A stretch of DNA of 54,380 nt from a virus. The notes beneath the pieces were generated by a model that was not told where the DNA came from, did not search any database, and saw nothing but the letters and a program-made list of their open reading frames with translations. Below, piece by piece: positions 32,699-40,800 of this stretch. A program made the position numbers and the translations under genes. Every line of letters begins with the position of its first letter. Position 1 is the stretch's first letter. The stretch covers positions 1 through 54,380 of the IMG/VR virus record IMGVR_UViG_3300038479_000056. One strand, given 5' to 3'.

Positions 32699-33495
32699 GG
32701 TTTGATAGCGAATTTAGCCCGCACATAATCCAGCGCGGCCAGATATTCTTTTTCATGTCGGGTTCCGGCATGGACTTCTTTGACTTGTGACTCAAATTTT
32801 TCGATTGAATCCAAAAAACAGCCCGCACCGATTTGGATTATTTCATTGAGAACATAGGCGGTCATCATGGCCGATCTCGAACCAAGCGGCCCAAGCACAA
32901 TACACTCGTATGTCATTGTGATGCTGGCCCCCTTACCGATGTTGGCCAGCGCACCGATGCTGGCCTCCTCACCGATGCTGGCCCGCTCACCGATGCTGGC
33001 CCGCTCACCGATGCTGGCCCGCTCACCGATGCTGGCCCCCTCACCGATGTTGACCCCCTCACCGATTCTGACCCCCTTACCGATTCTGGCCTCCTCACCG
33101 ATGCTGACCCCCTCACCGATGATGGCCCACTCACCGATTCTGGCCCCCTTACCGATGTTGGCCAGCGCACCGATTCTGGCCTCCTCCCCGATGTTGGCCA
33201 GCGCACCGATTCTGGCCCACTCACCGATGATGACCCCCTCACCGATTCTGACCCCCTCACCGATTCTGGCCAGCGCACCGATGTTGGCCCCCTCACCGAT
33301 GCTGGCCCGCTCACCGATTCTGGCCTCCTCACCGATGCTGACCCCCTCACCGATGTTGGCCAGCGCACCGATGTTGGCCTCCTCCCCGATGCTGGCCCCC
33401 TCACCGATGATGATTTGGCGTTGTTTTAGTTCGGCAGTTAAATCTCCTTCAAACAATTTTAACAGACCATTTTTTTCCTTGAGATATATTTTCAT
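32695..33495 (-). CDS. Left-handed beta-helix (hexapeptide repeat) protein
   Basis: The 266-aa protein has 27 consecutive six-residue units of the form I-G-[EAK]-x-[AV]-x (residues about 30-191). Three units make one coil, so about 9 coils of a left-handed parallel beta-helix are expected, as in LpxA-type acyltransferases. No catalytic His typical of acyltransferases is seen in the helix. The ends are different: a short N-terminal strand region, and a C-terminal domain with LGPLGSRSAMMTAYVLNE, GAGCFLDSIEKFESQV and HEKEYLAALDYV, seen in other phage hexapeptide proteins. It overlaps the DnaC-like gene by 4 bases. The function is unknown; a binding scaffold or nucleic-acid mimic is possible. Confidence 0.75.
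   Translation of the reverse strand: MKIYLKEKNGLLKLFEGDLTAELKQRQIIIGEGASIGEEANIGALANIGEGVSIGEEARIGERASIGEGANIGALARIGEGVRIGEGVIIGEWARIGALANIGEEARIGALANIGKGARIGEWAIIGEGVSIGEEARIGKGVRIGEGVNIGEGASIGERASIGERASIGERASIGEEASIGALANIGKGASITMTYECIVLGPLGSRSAMMTAYVLNEIIQIGAGCFLDSIEKFESQVKEVHAGTRHEKEYLAALDYVRAKFAIKP
32923..33408. repeat. 18-bp tandem repeat array encoding the beta-helix
   Basis: About 27 units of 18 bp, each encoding one hexapeptide. On the plus strand units read like CTCACCGATGCTGGCCCG with variation at a few positions. The regular composition keeps other frames on both strands open, producing false long frames. Unit number can change by slippage or recombination, so strains may differ in length. 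Confidence 0.9.
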
Positions 33496-33839
33496 TTCTT
33501 ATTTTCCTCAAGCCACCGTGTCGTGTAGGACTGGCGTTTAGGCTTTGTCGTTTCCGCGCCAAAAAAAGCCCGGATTTTAGGCAGATTTTCGGCTATATCT
33601 TTGAATGTGGCCACCCATTGGTGCCGGTACTTGTCCCGGCCCAGTCCAAGAATCATTCCTTTCAAAAATCCTTCCACTTCACATTTCAACAACGCCTCCA
33701 ATTCCGCCAAATCCTTGGCTTGGCGCGCGGCCCCAACCGGTTTCATCCTCGGGAACTGTTCCCAAAGCCGAACGGCGGCGGCGCGGGTCGCGTCAGAGAT
33801 CGGGTTAGGAACGGATTTCTTCATGAGCATCATTCGCAT
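33492..33839 (-). CDS. Hypothetical protein between SbcC-like and beta-helix genes
   Basis: The protein (about 115 aa) is mostly helical (ATRAAAVRLWEQFPRMKPVG, LAELEALLKCEVEGFLKGMI, HQWVATFKDIAENLPKIRAF) with a basic C-terminus. ATG 33839 follows GGAG at good spacing; ATG 33824 is possible. The stop overlaps the start of the beta-helix gene. Function unknown. Confidence 0.6.
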   Translation of the reverse strand: MRMMLMKKSVPNPISDATRAAAVRLWEQFPRMKPVGAARQAKDLAELEALLKCEVEGFLKGMILGLGRDKYRHQWVATFKDIAENLPKIRAFFGAETTKPKRQSYTTRWLEENKK

Positions 33840-33954
33840 CCAGATCTCCGACCGCGCCCTTCCGGGCATGAAACAGGTTCCGGCGCGGCGGGTTCAGTTT
33901 CTGTTCCAAGTCCGCAATCTGATCATGTCTTTGAAGCGGTTTCCTGCCATAACA

Positions 33955-35874
33955 TTAGAGTTGGATAAATTTTACTTCTTTGACGTTTTTAAAACCGGCA
34001 TACGCGGTTGCGTCTGGCTCAAGACAAATCGCTTGGTCAATAATGTTTTTTCGGACAAGCTGAATCAAGCGATCAACAACGATGACTTTTTTATCAGGCT
34101 GGAAAGTTGCAAGTTCATCAAGAATTATTAGCCGAATAGGTGCTAACGATGCGAGAGCGCAAGCAAAGGCCACATACGATAATTTTTGTTCGCTGTCGGA
34201 AAAGCATTCGTGCGTTATCCAGCTACCGAGCGGGGCCGTGAATCCCGGCCTGGCCATGTCCAGCTTGGACACGCGCCGGCCCAGGTCGCCCTCGACGAAT
34301 TCCAGCGGGCTATTGAGCATCCCGTCCGTGAAATGGCGGGCGGTGGCCAGGACGGTGCTAAAGGCAGTCTCTGTCGCTCTTTGCTGCTCATCCACAACAA
34401 GTTTTACGACCGACTTTAACACATCCGCCCTGGCTTGATTGGTGACAAGCTCGGCCTCAAGTTCCTCGCGCTTGGCCATGTCCCGCTCGTAAGTTTGTCG
34501 CAGACCTTGTTGCGACTGCAAGGTCGCGATTTTGGCTTTGAGATCGCGCCGATCCAAGTCCGTATTCGGCTCCGGAGCGGCAGCCGCGCTCAATTCCGCT
34601 GCTAGACTGTCCCGCGCCGCAATAGCATCGGCAATGGCTTCCTTGTCCGCTTCGAGCGCGGTCTTGGTATCGGCCCATTCCTGACTTTGTAGCCGATTCT
34701 CTGATTCGGTTTTGCGCATCTGGATGACAAAGCCTTTGAGGCTGGTCGCGTTCGCGCCGGCGTCGGTGTGAATGGTGGTGAGCGTGGCCAGCTTCGCTTG
34801 CAAATTCGCTATTTGCGCGCCGGCGGTCTTGACCGCCCGGTCTTGCCAGCCTTTCGCGGCCGATAGACATTTCGGGCAATGCGCGGCCACCCGCAAATCG
34901 CCGATCTCCGTTTGCAGCGCGTTAATGGTCGCGGTCAGATGCTCAATCCGGTTTGCGGCGTTTCCCTTCATTTCTAGCACCGTTTGCAATTCTTCTTCGA
35001 TATCATCAAGGGGCTGCGTCGGTTTGAGCTTGGCCATATCGGTAGCCACCGTCGCTAATTCGTTCCCGATGAAATCCAGCAGAGACAACACCGGCGTTTG
35101 CTGGTATTTGCGCGAGTAAGCCGCGAGCACGTTATTAACATTGTCCAGGCTCCGTTGCTTCGTGGCCCGGTCGGTCTGGTTTCCGACCTGGATTTGGGCC
35201 AGGGCTTGCCGGGCCTGCTCAAGTTCGCCGGCAACATCAGCGGGCTTGGAAGCGGGCAGCGTGAAACCATTGACCTTGCCCGCGGCGATCTTGGCTGTGT
35301 CGGCGGCGATCTTGGCCTCGACCTTGCAGCGATCAACCAACTGGGCAGAGCCGGTCATGGTATCAACCCATTCCGTCACTTCCTCGAGTACGGCCGCGCG
35401 CACTTTGGCCGGCATAACCTGTATCTCGTTCAGTCGGGTCTTGATCTTGGCGGGCAAATCCTTGCCCGCGCCGGGACATGACGCAAATATCGTCGCAATC
35501 CGTTCCGCGCCCGTCAACGCGAAGAAGCTCCTTGGCTCAAGTAGCAACGGCGGCATGGCCAAGTCCGGCGGCACCCCGCCCTCGACGCTGATCTTGCCCT
35601 TGGCGTCCCGGCTCCATTTCCAGTCCACCTTCCGGCCTTGCTCAAGCCCAAGATGAAGGCTCATTTCCCCGGCGCTATCCGGGTTCCCGGCCAAACACCA
35701 GATGCCTTTGGTGCCAATCGGCGGCGGGAGCGAACCGGCCAGAGCGAGGCGGATAGCTTTGGCGACACGAGTTTTTCCCATGTAATTCCCGCCTAAAATT
35801 AAGGTCACGGCTCCAAGTTCGTAATCGAAATCCGAGCCTTGGAAGTTCCGACCTTGGACAGATAGGATTTTCAT
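33955..35874 (-). CDS. SbcC/Rad50-like recombination ATPase
   Basis: The 639-aa SMC-type protein has an N-terminal Walker A GGNYMGKT (residues 28-35), two long coiled-coil stretches separated by a zinc-hook-like CPKC (C333, C336), an ABC-type signature region FSDSEQKLSYVAFACAL near 555 and Walker B LIILDEL near 583-589. It is shorter than cellular SbcC, as in phages such as T4 (gp46) and T5. These ATPases work with an Mre11/SbcD nuclease to process DNA ends for recombination-dependent replication. No SbcD-like gene is visible in the window, so the partner may be host-derived or unrecognised. Confidence 0.78.
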   Translation of the reverse strand: MKILSVQGRNFQGSDFDYELGAVTLILGGNYMGKTRVAKAIRLALAGSLPPPIGTKGIWCLAGNPDSAGEMSLHLGLEQGRKVDWKWSRDAKGKISVEGGVPPDLAMPPLLLEPRSFFALTGAERIATIFASCPGAGKDLPAKIKTRLNEIQVMPAKVRAAVLEEVTEWVDTMTGSAQLVDRCKVEAKIAADTAKIAAGKVNGFTLPASKPADVAGELEQARQALAQIQVGNQTDRATKQRSLDNVNNVLAAYSRKYQQTPVLSLLDFIGNELATVATDMAKLKPTQPLDDIEEELQTVLEMKGNAANRIEHLTATINALQTEIGDLRVAAHCPKCLSAAKGWQDRAVKTAGAQIANLQAKLATLTTIHTDAGANATSLKGFVIQMRKTESENRLQSQEWADTKTALEADKEAIADAIAARDSLAAELSAAAAPEPNTDLDRRDLKAKIATLQSQQGLRQTYERDMAKREELEAELVTNQARADVLKSVVKLVVDEQQRATETAFSTVLATARHFTDGMLNSPLEFVEGDLGRRVSKLDMARPGFTAPLGSWITHECFSDSEQKLSYVAFACALASLAPIRLIILDELATFQPDKKVIVVDRLIQLVRKNIIDQAICLEPDATAYAGFKNVKEVKFIQL

Positions 35875-35877
35875 GGC

Positions 35878-36315
35878 TTAATATGGGATTGAATCATCTT
35901 CTTCCACCGGCGGCGGCGCGGGCTTGCCACCGGGCCGGGGCGGGGCTGCGGCAGAGGCAGGGGCAGGGGCAGGGGCAGGGGCGGCAGCGGCTTGGGGGCG
36001 GGGCGCGCGTACACGAATGCCGCCAGTGATCCTGCCGCCGTACACGATGTTCGGGTCATCGTACAGCACGATTTTGCGCCCCGGCCAATGCTCGGTTTCG
36101 CGCGAGCCAACAATGTTGGCGATCATTTCACGGTTAACCTTGTTGCAGGCCAGCCCCTTATCCACCTCGGCGAAGAAAATCACCGGCTTATTTTCCGGTG
36201 AATCATCTTGGCGGGCCACGTTTTGGACTTCGATTTTTGTGATGGTGACAAGGATGCCACGGCCACAGTCTTGTTTCGTTAAGTATCTGCTTTCGCTGAA
36301 TTGGTCTATGTTCAT
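35878..36315 (-). CDS. SSB-like single-stranded DNA-binding protein
   Basis: The 145-aa protein has a beta-rich N-terminal part (GILVTITKIEVQNVA, PVIFFAEVDKGLACNK, TEHWPGRKIVLYDDP, GRITGGIRVRAP) consistent with an OB fold, a Pro/Ala-rich linker, and an acidic end DDSIPY like the SSB tail DDDIPF that recruits replication proteins. It sits just before the SbcC-like gene, a usual pairing in phage recombination modules. Confidence 0.6.
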   Translation of the reverse strand: MNIDQFSESRYLTKQDCGRGILVTITKIEVQNVARQDDSPENKPVIFFAEVDKGLACNKVNREMIANIVGSRETEHWPGRKIVLYDDPNIVYGGRITGGIRVRAPRPQAAAAPAPAPAPASAAAPPRPGGKPAPPPVEEDDSIPY

Positions 36316-36378
36316 ATTAAGTTCAGGTTCATGTTTTGTTTATCCCCGCACCCGCCACAACGGCGGATCAGGAAAGGG

Positions 36379-37107
36379 TTAAATCTTCTCTCTCAGCACG
36401 GCCTCGAACACGGCCCGCGTCGCGGCGTGAACGCCTTCCGGGGCCATCAAGAAGCCGCTGTTGTCCGCTGTATTTGGCGCTACGCCGGTCAGCACTGCGG
36501 CCAGGCAACGGTCGTAAAGCAGCACCAAAGCCATTATTCGCGCGGCATCGGAATTGGGAATGGAACCGGGAGCGACGAGCGGCGCAACTGCCGCTTTTGG
36601 TCCGCGGTCAGTTGTCGGGCCGGGTTCACCGCTCCCGGAAATGGGACCTGGAGCGATGAGCGGCGCAGCTTGCGCTTTTGCCCCGCCCTCAGTTGCCGAA
36701 GGGCTGGTTCGAAGTTCATCGCTCCCGGAAATTGGTTTCGGCTCTGGCTGTTTCACTTCCGCCTCGACCCAGTGCAGTTCGCCTTTAGCCGTGAGCCGGA
36801 GCAGCTCCTTGGCATCTACCTTGACCCCGAACAGCCGTTTGTGCTCGTTCTCGGTCGAGAGCAGGCACAGGCCCTTGCCAACGGCGCTGGCGGGCACGGC
36901 GGGCTTGTTGACAATCTCCACCGCGACTTCGGCCCCGGCCTTGTCAGTCAGAATAAGCGTCTGGACGCTCCAAGGCCGCTTCGTGCCGTCCGGGTTGACG
37001 GCGATGTCGGCATAATGTTCGCCCACGGCTTTGACCACGCCCCGGACACCGGCCAGAACCGTGCCGGGCGCGAGCGTGGGAATGACGGAGATGGGAGTTA
37101 GGGTCAT
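36379..37107 (-). CDS. OB-fold-like protein with Pro-rich repeats
   Basis: The 242-aa protein has an N-terminal beta region (GTVLAGVRGVVKAVGEHY, WSVQTLILTDKAGAEVAVEI) that looks like an OB fold, a middle Pro/Gly/Ser region with repeats (APLIAPGPISGSGEPGP, APLVAPGSIPNS) and a helical C-terminus. It may be a nucleic-acid-binding partner of the SSB-like protein. The fold call is from strand pattern only. Confidence 0.55.
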   Translation of the reverse strand: MTLTPISVIPTLAPGTVLAGVRGVVKAVGEHYADIAVNPDGTKRPWSVQTLILTDKAGAEVAVEIVNKPAVPASAVGKGLCLLSTENEHKRLFGVKVDAKELLRLTAKGELHWVEAEVKQPEPKPISGSDELRTSPSATEGGAKAQAAPLIAPGPISGSGEPGPTTDRGPKAAVAPLVAPGSIPNSDAARIMALVLLYDRCLAAVLTGVAPNTADNSGFLMAPEGVHAATRAVFEAVLREKI

Positions 37108-37111
37108 AGGG

Positions 37112-37420
37112 TTATTTTTCTATTGTCAGCAAAGCTAGCACTTCCCGACGCCAATATCTCTGAGCACCAACTTTGGCGGCGGCGAGTGTTTTGAATCGGT
37201 GCCTTTTTTTTGTCAAAGAATTGAAAATTTCTCCGCAGTGACCGCATCTGTCAGGGTTTGCTCCCCAGTACTGATACACTCCCCATTTGAACGGACGCCT
37301 CGGAAAGCATCTACCGGGTTCATACACACAAACAACTCTGGCTTCTGAGCATGTCTCACCAAACCAGCAGCCGGATGAAGCAAGCACCCATCGCAGAGGT
37401 TTGACTGTAATTTTGCTCAC
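37112..37420 (-). CDS. Hypothetical protein with CxxC
   Basis: The 102-aa protein (GTG start 37420 overlapping the stop of the RHH-like gene) contains RCGHCGEIF near residue 60 and a basic helical end (RHRFKTLAAAKVGAQRYWRR). A single visible CxxC plus earlier cysteines could bind zinc. No family recognised. Confidence 0.5.
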   Translation of the reverse strand: MSKITVKPLRWVLASSGCWFGETCSEARVVCVYEPGRCFPRRPFKWGVYQYWGANPDRCGHCGEIFNSLTKKRHRFKTLAAAKVGAQRYWRREVLALLTIEK

Positions 37421-37560
37421 TTGGAACCTTCTTGTTGCAGGGCCAAAGCAATGAGGCGGCGAATCCAATTTTGTACGTTCAACCCTTCTTTTTTTGCCTC
37501 GATGCGGACCAGCGCCAGCGTTTGCGATTCAAGTTTCAAATGAACTTGTTTTATCTTCAT
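37417..37560 (-). CDS. Ribbon-helix-helix-like small regulator
   Basis: The 47-aa protein MKIKQVHLKLESQTLALVRI.. has an N-terminal strand with alternating basic residues, then two helices (TLALVRIEAKKEGLNVQNWI and RRLIALALQQ). This is the Arc/MetJ ribbon-helix-helix plan in which a dimer binds DNA through the strand. It could regulate the operon in which it lies. The start at ATG 37560 fits the fold; the frame also opens 20 codons earlier. Confidence 0.6.
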   Translation of the reverse strand: MKIKQVHLKLESQTLALVRIEAKKEGLNVQNWIRRLIALALQQEGSK

Positions 37561-37667
37561 GCACCCGAAGATACCGAACGTCACAAATAACGCAAGAACT
37601 ATTTTTCGCTTTTTTAGCATCCCCTCTCAAATCCCGTTCCCGTAACGGCTTGCGACTGGAAATAATT

Positions 37668-37808
37668 TCAATAAAAGCCTGCCTTGTTTGGCCCTGGTAC
37701 AATTCGTTTCTTTTTCTTGTGTTTGTGCTTCCCCTTGTCGATGTGCTCGGTTTTGCGACTCATGTAGTCCGCGTATGATTTCTTCGGGCCGTCTGATTTG
37801 GCTGGCAT
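37668..37808 (-). CDS. Small Lys/His-rich protein
   Basis: The 46-aa protein (MPAKSDGPKKSYADYMSRK.., KGKHKHKKKKRIVPGPN) is strongly basic and likely binds nucleic acid or is packaged with DNA. It starts 3 bases after the stop of the 1,490-aa virion protein. That spacing supports it as a real gene although it is short. Confidence 0.55.
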   Translation of the reverse strand: MPAKSDGPKKSYADYMSRKTEHIDKGKHKHKKKKRIVPGPNKAGFY

Positions 37809-37811
37809 GAT

Positions 37812-40800
37812 TTATTTCCTTTTGAGGGACAGGTAATTGTCCCGGATTTTGTGTCGTTCCGCCACCGCCGCCTCATAGACCTTCAACTGTGCGTGGTCGA
37901 GGCTGTCCATGAACTTGCGTTCATTGGCTTTGCTGCCCGTGAACCTGGGCGGGGACGGGTGACCTTCGCGGTCAAGTGGGTTCAACACCTTGTCAACTTC
38001 CTTTTTGGTCCGGGTCAGGCGCAACTTATCGTAGGCGGCCTGGGCCTTCTTGAGGTCTGCGCCTCCAAGGGCGTCCCGGAGCGGGTTATACACGGACGGG
38101 GCAAACGTGGATTGCAATTCCCGTTCGTATTCTTCCTTGATTTTCGGATCATCACTCTTGCTGGCCCAAGTCTTGGCCATGTCCCGCGCCTGCATGGCCG
38201 CCGTCTTGGCCGGTTCGGTCTTGAATCCGAGCGAGCTTGTGATCTGACGTTGCACCGCGCCCGGTTTAGGCGGGTCAATTAAGCCGGGCGCAATTTTGCT
38301 GCCGATAGCCCTGGACCCCTGGCTGACTGAGATTGGGACCGGCACAAGTTGAGTGGCGGCTTTGACGGCGCGCGCCGCCGTGCCCACCAGCTTTTGGTTC
38401 GTCACCGGGTCTTTGCCGGTGCCCATCACCATCATGGCCCGGCCAAGGTTGCCCAGTTTGTTCTCCGCAATCTGAGTGGCGGCATCGGCCACGGACGGTT
38501 TTTCGCGGCTATACCGCAATACGTCATGCGTGATCTCCGCAAAAACCGACAGCGGCGAAATAAAGAAGCCCGGCGGTTTACCGGTAATATCCGGTATCCA
38601 GGCGTCCAGTTTGTGACCTTCCTCCTTGTTTTGGAAAGTCAACTGGTGGCGGGTGGCCAGGTTCAAAAGTTGTGTGCCAATGAAGTAAGCGGCCAGCCCC
38701 GTGCCCACACTTTTGCCCGCCGTGCCGATGTTGAATCCCTTTCCCGTCGCGGCGCCATAAGCGGCCTGCCCGATTTGTTTGGCCCCGCGCATTTCGCCCC
38801 GCGCCAATCCTTCCACCCATTGCGGAGCCAGAAAGAGAATCTGATTAACCGAACGCACAGACGGATTCTTGAAGATGGACTCCTTTTGCAGATTGCCAAA
38901 CAGCACGTTCAAGTCACTGGCCACTTTCCGGGCCACGGCGGTTCGGTCCAGGTCCGGGTTTGCTTTGGCCACGCGCTCAAATTCGACCAGATACGATTGT
39001 GTTATCGCGCTGCGCGTCATTTTGTCGAACACCCACTTTTGCACCGCGCCCGTCACCGGGAAATCCTGCAACCATTGGCGATAGATCACGTCCGCCACCC
39101 GGCCGGCGTTCAAGCCGTTCTTGACCCCGAATTTGACCGTGACAATCCGGCTCTCGGTCAATGGCCGGCCCTGGACCTCAATCGTGCGCGGTCGCGCCGC
39201 CCAATCGGCCATGTCCTGCGTAATGACGCCGTTCTGGACGGCCTGCGGCAGATCGCGCGTTTGATACTCCACCAAAGCCAGACCACGCTTGAGCGTGTCG
39301 CCCAGGATGGCTTGGTGCGTGATGGTAGCCGCCCGTTGGAGCGTGCGGCTGACATGGAAGGTGTCCAGGGCCAGCCCGATATGTTTCTCCACGGCGGCAA
39401 GGTCTTGCAGGGTGCCGACCACCGCCGATTCCGCTATCTGACTGGAAGCGGTCAGGGCATTGACCAGCCGATGGTAGCCGGAGTGCATGGCCACAGCCAT
39501 GCCCGGCATGATCTCCATGCGGTTGTAGCCAATCGGGACGCGCTCTTGCATGTCAGTTGTGCCATCGGGCCGTTGCACCTTGATTTTGGGTATATCCGTC
39601 ACCAACGGCTTGCCGTCCGCCGCGTCTTTCATGGCCCGCATCTGATCGAAAAACGCTTTGCGCTGGACGATCTTCTCACCCTGATACACTCGGTTCTCCA
39701 CCAAATCGGCAATGTTCAGCGTGCGCGGCACAAACTTGGCTTGGATGGCACTGGAATAATCATCAAATGACTTGCCTTTCTGGAATTGCGTCGAGACGCC
39801 GCCGCCCTTGGAATGGCCCAACACAACCGGCCCGGTCGAGGACGTGAGCAAATCAATGTCATGCCGCTGCGGGACGTACCAATCCTCGTAAGCCACATTG
39901 ACCCCGGCCCGAACATCGCGCTTGTATTGCGAATCCAACTGGTTCTTGGCCCGTTCCGCCAGCGGTTGCAACTCGGCAAAATGGGCAATGGCATACTTCA
40001 CCGACTGCGCGGCTTTAATGGCGGCATTGGCCTCGATTTGTTGCTTCTGGTTTCTGAACTGTTGCGCGGCGGTCTGCAAATCGGTCAGTTGCGCTTCGAG
40101 GTAAGCGCGTGGATCGCCCGGATAATACCGCGCGCCGCCGGGTTTGGGGACAAGCGGGGCGGGACCGCTCATCTTCATGGCCTGCATGACAAAGGTGGTC
40201 GCGTTCAACTGCTGTTCAGTGCCCCGCAGCCGGAGCGAGTTACCCGCCGCCTGACCAGTCATGCGCGGGATGTTATCGGCGGCATTGGCCAGTTTGGGCA
40301 AGTCAACCTTGATGGCGTGCCGGGAAAAGATTTGAGCGATGCCCCGGCCAAAATTGGTTGTGGCCCGCTGAATCCGGGCCAGCGTTTCGTTGCCGGGCTT
40401 CAAGCCAAGAGCTTCCTGGTCAACGCCAATGTCATGCGGACGGGCCGCACCGGGGCCGGTGGGCAACGGAGGTTCACCCGCGCTCATGGTGGAGCCGGGC
40501 GCAAGACCGGATTGCGGCTGGACAGGTTTTGGCTGACTGGGATTGGCCTCCGGTGCGGGAGCGGGTGCAGCCAATTCCTTTGATGGAGTGACAGGCGAAG
40601 TCTTAGCTTCTTTTGCCGTCAACTTTCCAACCGAATCTTCCAATGCCGACGCATATTTTTCATCTGTCCAGTTGAGTTTGTGCGCATTCAGTCGCAATCC
40701 ATTCAGAAATGACGAGTCTAGTCCACTCAGCGAAAACAATGCTGACTCAGCCTCTTGGATTCTATTATCAAGCGGCGTCATCTTTTTGGCGCGACGTGGG

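Noticed and set aside
32923-33408. CRISPR array
   Set aside because: The 18-bp units are contiguous, without spacers, and encode a protein repeat.
32833-33541. Long frames on the plus strand and a second minus frame in the beta-helix region
   Set aside because: They result from the 18-bp repeat, which has no stop in several frames. Only the minus frame 32695-33495 has unique, protein-like ends and operon overlaps.
38349-39770. 473-aa plus-strand frame
   Set aside because: Antisense to the 1,490-aa virion protein; composition (Arg/His-rich) is typical of a shadow frame in GC-rich DNA.
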